Assembly: GCA_029267315.1 (NCBI GenBank)
Contig: JAJUJD010000002.1
Span: 1-55,462 of the forward strand
From: Alcaligenaceae bacterium
GTDB taxonomy: Bacteria; Pseudomonadota; Gammaproteobacteria; Burkholderiales; Burkholderiaceae_B
Length of the DNA stretch: 55,462 bases
Direction: 5' to 3'
In this document: positions 16,245-25,278 of the stretch, piece by piece
Position numbering within the stretch: the first letter of the stretch is position 1
Layout: every line of letters begins with the position of its first letter
Made by a program: the position numbers and the translations under genes
The notes under the pieces: generated by a model
Told to the model about the DNA's origin: nothing
Database searches by the model: none
The model's input: the letters and a program-made list of their open reading frames with translations, nothing else

Positions 16245-17167
16245 TGATGTACGCCATCAGCGCTATTGGGGCGGCACTCATCCTGGCCGCCGGTCATTTC
16301 CTGCCCTGGACCATTACTCCCATCATTATCGGTCTGACATACGCCATTGCTGCACTGGGCGTCTCCGTCATGATGCGCGCCGGCCAAGTTTCGTTCGGCC
16401 ACGCCATGTACGCGTGTATTTCCGCCTATACCGTGGCTTTCATCGCGCGTGCCTACCCCGGCACTGATGCCATCACCCTGATTCTTGCAGGCGTGCTGGT
16501 GTCCGTGCTGGCAAGCGCCATCATTGGCGTGTTCATGGTGCGGTACCGCGGCATCTTCTTCGGCATGCTGAACCTCGCACTGAGCATGGTGCTGTTCGCC
16601 TTGCTGAGTAAGCTCTACCACATCACCGGTGGGACCGACGGCCTGCGCATTCCCCGTCCGCCTTTCCTGGGCATGACACTGGAGCGTGAGTCCTTCGAAT
16701 TCCTGCTGCTGGGACTGGCACTTGTCATCTCCTTCGGGTTGGCCTGGTGGGTGCAGCGCTACTTCCGCTCCGGTAACGGCGCGGCGCTGGCAGCCATCAA
16801 GACCAACGAAACCCGCCTGGAATACCTGGGTTTCTCGGCCTATGTCGTCATGTGGCGCGGCTACCTGCTGTCCGCCACAGTAGTGGGTTTCTCTGGCAGT
16901 CTGCTGGCGCTCATTCAAGGTCTGGTCACTCCTGAACTCGGTTTGTGGCTGCGCTCCGGCGAGTACGTCTTTATTGCGATTCTCGGTGGCGCAGGTCATG
17001 CAGTCGGGGCCTTCCTGGGTGCACTGGTTTTCGAAGCCGTGAAGCTCACATCGTCCGCCTACTTCCCCCACCTCTGGCAGTTCATCCTTGGCTTCACGCT
17101 CATCATCGTGATCTTCCTGTTCCCCAAGGGTTTTGTGGGACAGCTCTCCAAACGCATGAAGCTCTGA
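16244..17167 (+). CDS. Branched-chain-amino-acid-type ABC permease, LivM family
   Basis: A 307-residue membrane protein with about eight to ten helices, pairing with the LivH-type permease. Family features are IGLTYAIAALGVSVMMRAGQ and VSFGHAMYACISAY near the N-terminus, and AAIKTNETRLEYLGFS, the cytoplasmic loop that contacts the ATPases. Its ATG overlaps the preceding stop by one base (TGATG), so it is coupled. A second in-frame ATG follows immediately. Function as half of the transmembrane channel is secure from family and context; the ligand is unknown. Confidence 0.92.
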   Translation: MMYAISAIGAALILAAGHFLPWTITPIIIGLTYAIAALGVSVMMRAGQVSFGHAMYACISAYTVAFIARAYPGTDAITLILAGVLVSVLASAIIGVFMVRYRGIFFGMLNLALSMVLFALLSKLYHITGGTDGLRIPRPPFLGMTLERESFEFLLLGLALVISFGLAWWVQRYFRSGNGAALAAIKTNETRLEYLGFSAYVVMWRGYLLSATVVGFSGSLLALIQGLVTPELGLWLRSGEYVFIAILGGAGHAVGAFLGALVFEAVKLTSSAYFPHLWQFILGFTLIIVIFLFPKGFVGQLSKRMKL

Positions 17168-17186
17168 AAGGAAGGAGGAAGAATCC

Positions 17187-17927
17187 ATGCAACCTCTTAT
17201 CAAGACGACCGGCGTCCAACTGTCCTTCGGTGGTGTGATTGCCGCCGATAACATCGATTTCGAGCTCCATAGCGGTGAACGCCTGGCAGTGATCGGTCAA
17301 AACGGTGCCGGCAAGACCACCTTCATCAACATCTGCACCGGCTACCTGAAGCCACAAGCAGGCAAGATCTACTTCGACGGTACGGACATCACGTCGATGA
17401 CGCCGCGCAAAATCGTGCGCCTGGGCATGGGTCGCTCTTTCCAGTTGCCTCAGCTCTTCACGGAACACACTGTGCGTGAGTGCATCCAGATTGCTGCCGC
17501 GCGGCAGAACGCGCGTCTGACGGCATTCAAGCCGCTGGCCGCCACCGTGGATACACGCGAGGTGGAAAGCACGCTCGAATTGGTCGGTTTGCGTGAAGAT
17601 GGCGACGCCCTTTCCAGCGACCTGCCCGAAGGCAAGCGCAAGCTCCTGGATGTAGCCATGGCCCTGGCGCTACGGCCGAAGCTCATCATCATGGACGAAC
17701 CCACCAGTGGTGTGGCGTCCGAAGACAAGCACGGGCTAATGCAGACCGTTATGAACGCGCTGGACGAACGCAAAGTCACCAGCTGGTTTGTCGAACACGA
17801 CGTGGACATCGTCGCGCAGTACGCCACCCGCGTTGCGGCCTGGATCAACGGGGCCATCGTCGCCGATGGGTCGCCCGATGAAGTGCTGAATGATCCGCGC
17901 ATCAAGAGTGAAGTTCTGGGGAATTGA
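17187..17927 (+). CDS. ABC transporter ATPase, LivG family, with atypical signature motif
   Basis: A 246-residue ATPase energising the importer. Walker A is GQNGAGKTT near 35-43, Walker B LIIMDEPTSGV, and the H-loop sits in SWFVEHDVDIV. The signature segment is unusual: where LivG proteins normally have LSYGQ or LSGGQ, this one reads DLPEGKRKLLDVAMAL, and the D-loop region reads SGVASEDK instead of AGLNPxE. A strong ribosome site (AAGGAAGGAGG) precedes ATG 17187. It is flanked by the LivM and LivF genes. The deviation is either subfamily-specific or marks altered ATPase behaviour. Confidence 0.9.
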   Translation: MQPLIKTTGVQLSFGGVIAADNIDFELHSGERLAVIGQNGAGKTTFINICTGYLKPQAGKIYFDGTDITSMTPRKIVRLGMGRSFQLPQLFTEHTVRECIQIAAARQNARLTAFKPLAATVDTREVESTLELVGLREDGDALSSDLPEGKRKLLDVAMALALRPKLIIMDEPTSGVASEDKHGLMQTVMNALDERKVTSWFVEHDVDIVAQYATRVAAWINGAIVADGSPDEVLNDPRIKSEVLGN

Positions 17928-17930
17928 TAC

Positions 17931-18614
17931 ATGCTTAAGTTAACCGGCGTCAATGTGGACCTCGCGGGCAACCGAATCCTGCGCGATGTCGAGTGCAGTT
18001 TTGAGAAAGGCACCACTGTGGGCATCGTGGGGCGTAACGGGGCCGGCAAGACCACCCTGCTGCGCACCATCATGGGCCTGATCAAATTGCGCTCCGGAGA
18101 AATCCGGCTGGACGATGTTCAGCTGAACGCCTTGCCCGGCCATGCGCGGGCGGCCTATCAGATCGGCTATTCCCCCGAGGATCGCGTCATCTTCCCGACC
18201 ATGTCGGTCGAAGAAAACCTGCGCCTTCCCTGCCACACTCTGAAAATGTCCAAGGCAGAGATCGACGAGCGGCTCAAAGTGGTGCTGGAGGTCGTTCCCG
18301 ACCTTGCACCCATGCTGGCGCGCTCGGGTTCAGCCCTATCGGGTGGGCAAGGCAAGATGGTCGCCCTGGGTCGCGCCATCATGGTGGGCAAGCGCTTGCT
18401 CCTGCTGGATGAGCCCTTCCAGGGCCTGGCACCGAGGCTGGGCATCATCTACACCGAAGCACTGGTGAGGCTGCGCAATTTGCAGCCCGACTTGTGCATC
18501 ATCATCACCGAATCGAATATCAAGCTGCTGGGCGATATGCCGGATCACATCTGGCATATCGAACGTGGCTCGATCGCCCTTCAAAACTCACGGCAATTAC
18601 AGGCAGAAGAATGA
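17931..18614 (+). CDS. ABC transporter ATPase, LivF family
   Basis: A 227-residue partner ATPase with canonical motifs: Walker A GRNGAGKTT, signature SALSGGQGKMVALGRAI and Walker B LLLLDEPFQGLAP. It starts three bases after the LivG stop, and its own stop overlaps the aldehyde dehydrogenase ATG by four bases (ATGA). That ties the transporter translationally to the catabolic genes. Its intact signature contrasts with the modified one in the LivG-type subunit. Confidence 0.92.
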   Translation: MLKLTGVNVDLAGNRILRDVECSFEKGTTVGIVGRNGAGKTTLLRTIMGLIKLRSGEIRLDDVQLNALPGHARAAYQIGYSPEDRVIFPTMSVEENLRLPCHTLKMSKAEIDERLKVVLEVVPDLAPMLARSGSALSGGQGKMVALGRAIMVGKRLLLLDEPFQGLAPRLGIIYTEALVRLRNLQPDLCIIITESNIKLLGDMPDHIWHIERGSIALQNSRQLQAEE

Positions 18615-20047
18615 ATCAGATGATTATTGACGGTCAGAAAACCGACGCAGCCAGTCAACAGACTCTGGACGTTATCAACCCCGCCAACGGGCAGGTATTC
18701 ACAACAATCCCCCGCGGCGGCGCCGAAGACATCGATCGTGCCGTCAAGGCAGCGCGCAAGGCACTGAAGGGTGATTGGGGCAAGGTCCCAGCGTTTGAGC
18801 GTGGTCGTCTTCTGATGAAGCTCAGCCGCGCCGTGATGGATCATCAGGAAGAGCTGGCCCAGATTGAAGCCAAGGACACGGGCAAGCCGCTTTCCACTGC
18901 ACGCAACGACATTGCCGTGCTGTCACGGTACTTCGAGTTCTACGCCGGCGGCGCCGACAAGCTGCACGGGGACACCATTCCCTTCCTGAACGGCTATTCC
19001 GTGCAGACGGTTCACGAACCTCTGGGCGTAACCGCACACATCATTCCCTGGAACTATCCCGCGCAGATGTTCGGCCGCAGCGTCGCACCTGCCCTGGCAA
19101 TGGGTAATGCCGCTGTCGTGAAACCGGCGGAAGACGCCTGCCTGTCCATCGTTCGCGTGGCAGAACTGGCTCTTGAAGTGGGTTTCCCCGCAGGAGCTCT
19201 GAACGTCGTTACGGGTCTGGGCGAAGAAGCCGGCGCTGCGCTGTCCCGTCATCCCGGCATCAACTTCATTTCCTTCACCGGCTCGAACGAAGTCGGCGTG
19301 ATGGTTCAGCAAGCCGCTGCAGTCAATGCAGTGAAGTGCGTGCTGGAACTAGGCGGAAAGTCGGCTCATGCCGTCTTTGACGATGCGAACATCGAGCTTG
19401 CTGTGCCCGCCATTGTGCGCGGCATCGTCCACAACACCGGGCAAACCTGCACGGCTGGCAGCCGCCTCCTGCTGCAAAAGGGTGTTTACGACCGCTTCAT
19501 GCTGGCTCTGGCTGACGAATTCGCCAAGACGCGCGCCGGGACCCCTGAAATGGATCTGACCTGCGGGCCCGTCATCAATCGCAAGCAGATGGAGCGTGTC
19601 AACCGCTTCATCGAAAAAGGCCGCGAGGAAGGCTTGAAAGTTGTCGCCGAAGGTGCCATCGCCGAAGGCGTACCGGCCGAAGGCTTCTACGTCACCCCGA
19701 CCCTGTTTGCCGCCGAACGTCATGAGAGTGACCTGCTCTGCCAGGAAATCTTCGGGCCCGTGCTGGTCGTCGTGCCCTTCGAAACTGAAGAAGAAGCCAT
19801 CGAGTTGGCCAACGCCACCGACTACGGCCTCATGGCGGCAGTCTGGACGGAAAACGGTGGTCGCCAGCAGCGCGTTGCACGGGCCATGGAGGCCGGCCAG
19901 GTTTACATCAACAGCTTTGGTGCCGGCGGTGGCGTGGAACTGCCCTTTGGCGGCGTGAAGCGCAGCGGTCATGGCCGCGAGAAAGGTTTCATCGCCCTCG
20001 AGGAGATGAGCACCATCAAGACAATTGTCCACCATCACGGTGCATAA
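18611..20047 (+). CDS. NAD(P)-dependent aldehyde dehydrogenase
   Basis: A 478-residue ALDH-superfamily enzyme oxidising an aldehyde to its acid. It has the substrate/NAD segment IPWNYPAQMF, the general base Glu246 in ELGGKSAHAV and the nucleophile Cys280 in GQTCTAGSRL; the late motif EEIFGPVLV-like (QEIFGPVLVVVPF) is intact. ATG 18611 is chosen for its ATGA overlap with livF; a longer frame from 18494 lies inside livF. It resembles betaine-aldehyde and gamma-aminobutyraldehyde type dehydrogenases, but the substrate is not determinable. With the SDR and the zinc alcohol dehydrogenase downstream it suggests alcohol-to-aldehyde-to-acid oxidation of the imported compound. Confidence 0.9.
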   Translation: MNQMIIDGQKTDAASQQTLDVINPANGQVFTTIPRGGAEDIDRAVKAARKALKGDWGKVPAFERGRLLMKLSRAVMDHQEELAQIEAKDTGKPLSTARNDIAVLSRYFEFYAGGADKLHGDTIPFLNGYSVQTVHEPLGVTAHIIPWNYPAQMFGRSVAPALAMGNAAVVKPAEDACLSIVRVAELALEVGFPAGALNVVTGLGEEAGAALSRHPGINFISFTGSNEVGVMVQQAAAVNAVKCVLELGGKSAHAVFDDANIELAVPAIVRGIVHNTGQTCTAGSRLLLQKGVYDRFMLALADEFAKTRAGTPEMDLTCGPVINRKQMERVNRFIEKGREEGLKVVAEGAIAEGVPAEGFYVTPTLFAAERHESDLLCQEIFGPVLVVVPFETEEEAIELANATDYGLMAAVWTENGGRQQRVARAMEAGQVYINSFGAGGGVELPFGGVKRSGHGREKGFIALEEMSTIKTIVHHHGA

Positions 20048-20062
20048 ATAGGAGTTAGCAGC

Positions 20063-20815
20063 ATGGGACAACTGGAAGGTAAGGTCGCACTCGTCACGGG
20101 TGCCGGTAGCGGTTTCGGCGAGGGCATCGTCAAGCTTTATGCGCGTGAAGGTGCGCAAGTCATTGTCGCCGACATCAACGAAGAAGCGGCCAACCGCGTT
20201 GCCGGCGAAATCGGCAGCGCCGCGCTGGCAATCAAGGGAGACGTCTCCAAGCGTGAAGACGTTCAAAAGATGGTTGAAGCCGGGCTCGCAGAGTTCGGTT
20301 CTCTCGACATCGTCGTGAACAATGCGGCCATCACCCACAAGAACCAGCCCTTGCTGGAAGTGGATGAGGAAATGTTCGACCGCATGTTCGACGTCAACGT
20401 GAAGTCCATCTACTACATGACGCACGCTGTCGTACCCGTAATGCGCAAGCAGGGCAAGGGTGTGATTCTGAACGTCGGCTCCACTGCCGGCATTCGCCCA
20501 CGCCCGGGCCTGACCTGGTACAACGCCAGCAAGGGTGCGGTCAATCTGCTGTCCAAATCCATGGCAGTGGAACTCGGCCCAGACAACATCCGCGTAAACG
20601 CCATCTGCCCGGTCATGGGCGTTACCGGCATGTTCGAGCTGTTCATGGGTGCACCCGATACACCGGAGAACCGCGCCAAGTTCCAGTCGACCATTCCGCT
20701 GGGCCGCTTCTGCATGCCGTCTGACGTCGCGGCAGCAGCCCTGTTCTTGGCTAGCGATGCTGCCGAGTTCATCACCGGGGTGGAATTCCCCGTGGACGGT
20801 GGCCGCACCATCTGA
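20063..20815 (+). CDS. Short-chain dehydrogenase/reductase (FabG-like)
   Basis: A 250-residue SDR with TGAGSGFGEGI as cofactor loop, the NNAAITH element, Ser in NVGSTAGIRP and the catalytic YNASK. The acidic residue after beta2 (VADI) suggests NAD+ preference. ATG 20063 follows a clear AGGAG. It lies between the aldehyde dehydrogenase and the zinc alcohol dehydrogenase in the importer operon, and probably oxidises a secondary alcohol or reduces a ketone in the same pathway. No fatty-acid synthesis context is present. Confidence 0.88.
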   Translation: MGQLEGKVALVTGAGSGFGEGIVKLYAREGAQVIVADINEEAANRVAGEIGSAALAIKGDVSKREDVQKMVEAGLAEFGSLDIVVNNAAITHKNQPLLEVDEEMFDRMFDVNVKSIYYMTHAVVPVMRKQGKGVILNVGSTAGIRPRPGLTWYNASKGAVNLLSKSMAVELGPDNIRVNAICPVMGVTGMFELFMGAPDTPENRAKFQSTIPLGRFCMPSDVAAAALFLASDAAEFITGVEFPVDGGRTI

Positions 20816-20836
20816 CCCTATTCACACGAGGCAACC

Positions 20837-21961
20837 ATGAAGACCCGCGCTGCTTTGCTACGAGAAATGGGCGTCCAAGGCCCATATGCTCAGACCCGGC
20901 CCGTCACCATCGCCGAAGTCGAACTGGACCCGCCCGGCCCGGGCGAGGTGCTTATCCGAATCAAGGTCGCCGGGCTGTGTCACTCGGATCTGTCCGTCAT
21001 CAACGGCGACCGTCCACGCGCACTGCCGATCATTCTTGGCCATGAGTCCTCGGCCGAGGTGGTCGAGGCGGGTGAAGGCGTGAACGATCTACGTCCGGGT
21101 GACCACGTCGTCATGGTGTTCGTTCCTAGCTGCGGCTGCTGCTCCCCCTGCATGAAGGGCCGTCCGGCTCTGTGCGAACCGGGAGCCGCCGCCAACGCCC
21201 AGGGCACGCTGCTGTCGGGCGCCCGCCGTCTGCGCATGGGCGAGGAGTACATTAACCACGCTACGGGCGTGTCCTGCTTCGCCGAGTACGCGGTGGTGTC
21301 GCGACGCTCCTGCGTCAAGGTGGAAGTCGACATTAGTCACCGGGAAGCAGCCTTGTTTGGCTGCGCCGTACTCACCGGAGCAGGTGCCGTCATCAATCGC
21401 GCGCAAATGCGGGCTGGCGACACGGCAGCTGTGGTGGGCCTGGGCGGCGTCGGTCTGAGCGCCTTGCTAGCCGCCGCTGCTTCGGGTGCCCGACGCCTGG
21501 TGGCAGTCGACCTCTCCGACGAAAAGCTTCAGCTGGCCAAGGAACTGGGCGCGACCCACGTGGTGAACCCCAGTACCATCCGTTCCGACGCCGAACTGCT
21601 GGAAGCGGCCGGCGGCCCAGTCGATTTTGGTTTCGACATGGCTGGTGCCGTTCCCGCTTTTGAAACCGCCTACAAGCTTACTGCGCGGGGCGGTAGCACC
21701 ATCACTTCGGGCTTGCCGAATCCGGCTGCCCGATTCCAGCTCCCCCTTGCTCAAATCGTGGGTGAGGAAAGAGAAATCCGGGGCAGTTATCTTGGCTCCG
21801 GCGCACCAGCAGTGGACATTGCCCGCTATCTCGATCTATATAAGGCTGGCAAGTTGCCCGTGGACAAGCTCCTGGGCAAGACGTTCACGCTGGACGAAAT
21901 CAACGAAGGCTTTGATCACTTGGCATCGGGCAGCAGCTTGCGCGATGCCATCGTTATGTAG
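20837..21961 (+). CDS. Zinc-dependent alcohol dehydrogenase (class III-like MDR)
   Basis: A 374-residue medium-chain dehydrogenase. The catalytic zinc site is GLCHSDLS and GHESSAEV; the structural zinc lobe reads CGCCSPCMKGRPALC. The NAD loop is GLGGVGLSALLAAAASGAR, followed by VDLSDEKL. It resembles class III-type/NDMA-dependent and benzyl-alcohol dehydrogenases rather than the CAD-type enzyme at 245-1297. A GAGG ribosome site precedes the ATG. It probably oxidises a primary alcohol to the aldehyde handled by the upstream ALDH; that order is inferred from enzyme classes. Confidence 0.9.
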   Translation: MKTRAALLREMGVQGPYAQTRPVTIAEVELDPPGPGEVLIRIKVAGLCHSDLSVINGDRPRALPIILGHESSAEVVEAGEGVNDLRPGDHVVMVFVPSCGCCSPCMKGRPALCEPGAAANAQGTLLSGARRLRMGEEYINHATGVSCFAEYAVVSRRSCVKVEVDISHREAALFGCAVLTGAGAVINRAQMRAGDTAAVVGLGGVGLSALLAAAASGARRLVAVDLSDEKLQLAKELGATHVVNPSTIRSDAELLEAAGGPVDFGFDMAGAVPAFETAYKLTARGGSTITSGLPNPAARFQLPLAQIVGEEREIRGSYLGSGAPAVDIARYLDLYKAGKLPVDKLLGKTFTLDEINEGFDHLASGSSLRDAIVM

Positions 21962-21979
21962 TTCACCAGGAGACAAACC

Positions 21980-23287
21980 ATGAAGCTACACAAAAAACTT
22001 GCCGGTCTGGCTGCCGCATTGGCGCTGGCAACCGGCAGCTCCGCCGCCCTTGCTCAAGAGAAGCCCTCAGAGCTGCATATCGGCATTTCCACCTACCTTT
22101 CCGGTTCAGCATCCGTATTCGGCGTGCCGGGCAAGGAAGCCGCAGACATTCTGATCGAAAAAATCAACGCCGAGGGCGGTATTGGTGGCGTGCCTGTACG
22201 CGCCAGCATTATCGACGAGGGCGCTGGCGGCGAACGCTTGCTTTCCGACTACCGCCGTCTGGTCGACAGCGGCGTCAAGGTCATGCTGTCCGCTATCTCC
22301 AGCGGTCACTGTGGCATCGTTGCACCGGTGGCAGAAGACCTAAAAGTGCTGAACATCCTGTGGGACTGCGGCACGCAGACCGTGCTGGAAGAAAAGCAGC
22401 TGAAGTATGTGGTGCGTACCGAAGCCAACGCAACGGCCGAAATGGTGGCGCAGGTCATCTATCTGATGAAGACCAAGCCTGATTTCAAGACCTTGGCCAT
22501 CGTCAACCAGGATTACGCATGGGGCCGTGACTCCCGCGATATCTTCCTGGCTGCACTGAAGAAGTTCAAACCGGACGTCAAGGTTGTCGCCGAGATGTTC
22601 CCGAAGTTCGGCGCCTCTGACTTCTCCACAGAAATCAGCCGCCTGCAGGCTCTGCGACCCGACGTCATTCTCTCCACTTCCTGGGGCGGTGACCTGGACA
22701 ACTTCGTGCGTCAGGCTTCCCAGCGCGGCCTGTTCAAGAACTCCACCTTCGTGCTGTCTCTGGCAGAAAGCTCGCTTGAGCGCCTGGGCAATGCGCTTCC
22801 TGAAGGTGTGATCGTCGGCGCCCGCGGCGACCACTACTGGCTCCATCCCGAGACCAAGGACGACCCTGCTCACCAGGAGTTCATCAAGAAGTTCCACGCC
22901 AAAACCGGCTCCTACCCGATCTATCCCACCTATCACATGGCACAGGCTCTGTCCGGCCTGAAGGCGGGTTACGAGAAGGCGATCGCGGACAACGGCGGCA
23001 AATGGCCCACAGTGGAACAAGTTGCTGACGCCATGCACAACATCAGCTTCAAGGGCTTTGGCCGCGAGCTGACCATCAACCGCAAGGATGGCCAGGCTCT
23101 GGAAGCACAGCTGTTCGGTATCTCGACTTCCTCACCTGACCACAAGTTCAAGGTCCTGAAGGACATCATGATTGTTCCGGGCGAACTGGTTACTCCTCCG
23201 GAAGGCATGAATTCCTTCAAGTGGATCGAAGAGCATCTGACTCCCGAGATCCTCAACAGCGACAAGCTGAAGACTTACGCGGACTAA
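21980..23287 (+). CDS. Periplasmic ligand-binding protein of a branched-chain-amino-acid-type ABC importer (LivK-like)
   Basis: A 435-residue secreted receptor. A Sec signal peptide ends about residue 26 (alanine-rich stretch, then AQ|EKPSELHIG). The mature protein opens with the type I periplasmic fold pattern LHIGISTYLSGSASVFG and later shows ALRPDVILSTSWGGD. It closes the importer operon, with AGGAG upstream and a strong terminator after it. Length is longer than classical LivK (about 370) and closer to receptors for amides, aromatic acids or other non-amino-acid ligands. Ligand identity is the key unknown for the whole operon. Confidence 0.92.
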   Translation: MKLHKKLAGLAAALALATGSSAALAQEKPSELHIGISTYLSGSASVFGVPGKEAADILIEKINAEGGIGGVPVRASIIDEGAGGERLLSDYRRLVDSGVKVMLSAISSGHCGIVAPVAEDLKVLNILWDCGTQTVLEEKQLKYVVRTEANATAEMVAQVIYLMKTKPDFKTLAIVNQDYAWGRDSRDIFLAALKKFKPDVKVVAEMFPKFGASDFSTEISRLQALRPDVILSTSWGGDLDNFVRQASQRGLFKNSTFVLSLAESSLERLGNALPEGVIVGARGDHYWLHPETKDDPAHQEFIKKFHAKTGSYPIYPTYHMAQALSGLKAGYEKAIADNGGKWPTVEQVADAMHNISFKGFGRELTINRKDGQALEAQLFGISTSSPDHKFKVLKDIMIVPGELVTPPEGMNSFKWIEEHLTPEILNSDKLKTYAD

Positions 23288-23316
23288 GCCTCGCTTTATT
23301 GCAAGTCTCCCAAGCG

Positions 23317-23352
23317 AGCCCCGCTGGCGCAAGCCTTGCGGGGCTTTTTTTA
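23317..23352 (+). terminator. Rho-independent terminator of the ABC-importer/dehydrogenase operon
   Basis: AGCCCCGC (23317-23324) pairs with GCGGGGCT (23338-23345) and is followed at once by a T-run. It lies 30 bases after the receptor stop codon, so the eight-gene unit ends here. Confidence 0.92.
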
Positions 23353-23370
23353 TTCAGTATCTGCTGAGAT

Positions 23371-23928
23371 TCAACGCGCGGGTTTGACGTCTCCGCAATC
23401 CGGCCCCAACCAGCGGCCCTCATGTTTCATATCCATGGCCACCCTTTGGCCCTTGTACTTGCCTTGCACGGAAGACTCGGCATCGAAGCTGCGCGCGGAC
23501 GCGTTGCTGATACGGCCCTCGCCAGTCCAATCACCGTCCGGGTTGGTGCAGACAAAGTGAAAGCGCCCACTGCCACCCGACTCCTGCCACTCCAGTTCCG
23601 AGCACTGGATATCGTGACTGGCCAGCAAAGTCTTCGGGTCGCTACGCGCCAGCTCGGGAGTCAGACATTGGTGGATGACAGTGGGGATATCGAGGCTTTT
23701 CCCGCCCACAATCGTCCGCATCTGCTCACGCTGCGCTTCCGGCAGATTGCGCAGGGCTTGCTGTACGCCCAGTGCGACCGAGGCCAGGCTCGTGCCACCA
23801 ACCAGCCTAATTTCCCATAAACCTGTTTCGCGCTCGGCCAAAGGGTTCTTGGGAGATGCGGTTGCAGCCAGCGGAGCCAGAGCGGATGCGGCCACGGCCA
23901 CGGCCAGAGTTAGAACAATGCGATACAA
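23371..23928 (-). CDS. DUF3617-family exported protein
   Basis: About 185 residues with an N-terminal export signal (YRIVLTLAVAVAASALAPL ending near ATAS). The mature part carries the DUF3617 pattern: ETGLWEIRLVGG early, then single cysteines in IHQCLTPE, HDIQCSELEW and FHFVCTNPDG, and GRWLGPDCGDV at the end, probably forming periplasmic disulfides. The start is inferred as TTG 23928, which has GGAG six bases upstream and begins directly with the signal peptide. GTG 23988 would add 20 residues ahead of it. The family's function is unknown. It sits downstream of an MFS gene on the same strand, 76 bases away. Confidence 0.75.
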   Translation of the reverse strand: MYRIVLTLAVAVAASALAPLAATASPKNPLAERETGLWEIRLVGGTSLASVALGVQQALRNLPEAQREQMRTIVGGKSLDIPTVIHQCLTPELARSDPKTLLASHDIQCSELEWQESGGSGRFHFVCTNPDGDWTGEGRISNASARSFDAESSVQGKYKGQRVAMDMKHEGRWLGPDCGDVKPAR

Positions 23929-24004
23929 GGCGTTCTCCAGGTTCTGTGCTTGCACTTCAACCAGCACACTGCGTGCCACCACGCCCACCGTTATGAGTCT
24001 TGGA

Positions 24005-25213
24005 CTATGCTTTTTCGGCGGCTGCCGCTCTGAGCAAAACCAGGGTGCAAAACAGAATGGGTATGGCGGTCAACATATACCCCACTCCCAGGCCGCCAGC
24101 CATATCGCTCACCAGGCCAAACACGGCAGGCAACAATAGCGTCCCGAAGAAAGTCATCGTCAGTGAGCCGCCCGTAGCGGTGCCCGCCATACCGGGCGGT
24201 GCCAGGCCTGCGACGGCGGCCAGATACACCCCGTTCCAGCCAGTGGCAGAAGCCCCAAACACAGCCGCCAACGCCAGCACCAGTATCCAGGGCACGTGTT
24301 CACTGATGATGCCTGTGGTCAATGCACTGGCCGCCATCAAAAGGGAAAGAACAACCAGCGTAAGCGTCGCCCCGAAGAAGCGATCTGCCACATGCCCCCA
24401 TAGAATACGGCCCACCACGCCACCGACTTGAGCCACCGACATGGCAACGCCCGCCTGTACCAACCCAAAGCCCAGTTCAATATGCAGGTATGTCACCAAA
24501 TAGCCGGAAAGGCAGAGCTGCACACCGGAAAACACGGCCGACGTACAGGCCAGCCGCCGCAGAGCCGGGTGCGACAACACCATCCGCAAAGGGCGCATCA
24601 GCCCTGCGACCTGCAAGGGGGTCTCCGGCACGCGGTCGGCGTCATGGACTCGTCGCAATGGCAGGGCGATCGCGGCCGACAATAGACAGAACACCACCAC
24701 GACCAGCAGAGCGGCAGGCACGCCTGCACCCAGAGCGAGCGGTGGCGCCACCATGCCAGCCAGCATGCCCCCGACCGGCACACCGGTTTGTTTAATTGAA
24801 AATACCAGCCCGGCGCGATGAGGAGGGGTGTTGAGAGCCAGAAGGTGGGAGCTGGCCGGCGTTATCGGGCCGTAGCCCAAGCCGATGAATAGGGCCCCGA
24901 GCACAACCGCCGGCAACCAAGGCACAAGTACCAGACACAGACCGAACGAACAGAAGACCAGACCCGTCTGGCTGACAAGAATCGCCCCGTATCGCCGAAC
25001 CAAAGGCCCGGAGAGCAGGCTCGCGGTCATGGCGCCGACATACAGCAGAGCCACATAAACGCCCAGTAGAGACACCGGCACGCCCAGCCGGGCGGCGAAG
25101 GCTGGAGCAATGGCGGGGACGGTCAGCATGGCCATCGAAACCATGGCCTGAATGGCCAGAGTGATCGCCAATACCCTCCATGTGTCTCCCGAAGAGGAGC
25201 CTTCCGCCTTCAT
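24005..25213 (-). CDS. Major facilitator superfamily transporter
   Basis: A 402-residue polytopic inner-membrane protein with the twelve-helix MFS layout. The loop 2-3 region reads LLSGPLVRRYGAILV, a weakened GxxxDRxGRR motif. A GYGPITPASSHLL segment near helix 4 recalls cyanate/nitrate-type or CynX-like carriers, and GRILWGHVADRFFG lies in the 8-9 loop. It ends in VLLRAAAAEKA. No neighbour indicates a substrate: DUF3617 lies downstream and a YihY gene upstream with 65 bases between. Import or efflux cannot be decided. Confidence 0.85.
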   Translation of the reverse strand: MKAEGSSSGDTWRVLAITLAIQAMVSMAMLTVPAIAPAFAARLGVPVSLLGVYVALLYVGAMTASLLSGPLVRRYGAILVSQTGLVFCSFGLCLVLVPWLPAVVLGALFIGLGYGPITPASSHLLALNTPPHRAGLVFSIKQTGVPVGGMLAGMVAPPLALGAGVPAALLVVVVFCLLSAAIALPLRRVHDADRVPETPLQVAGLMRPLRMVLSHPALRRLACTSAVFSGVQLCLSGYLVTYLHIELGFGLVQAGVAMSVAQVGGVVGRILWGHVADRFFGATLTLVVLSLLMAASALTTGIISEHVPWILVLALAAVFGASATGWNGVYLAAVAGLAPPGMAGTATGGSLTMTFFGTLLLPAVFGLVSDMAGGLGVGYMLTAIPILFCTLVLLRAAAAEKA

Positions 25214-25278
25214 GTTTGCTGCGCCTGCTTATGGCCATGACTGGCCGATTCTGATTGTTCTAAGTGCTGCCCGAAACC

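Noticed and set aside
16169-17254. A 361-codon open frame on the - strand opposite livM
   Set aside because: It lies antisense to a clear permease gene, has Gln/His-rich composition typical of reverse-strand frames in GC-rich DNA, and no recognisable domain.
19349-20425. A 358-codon - strand frame spanning the aldehyde dehydrogenase/SDR junction
   Set aside because: It crosses two well-supported + strand genes and contains no domain or start signal.
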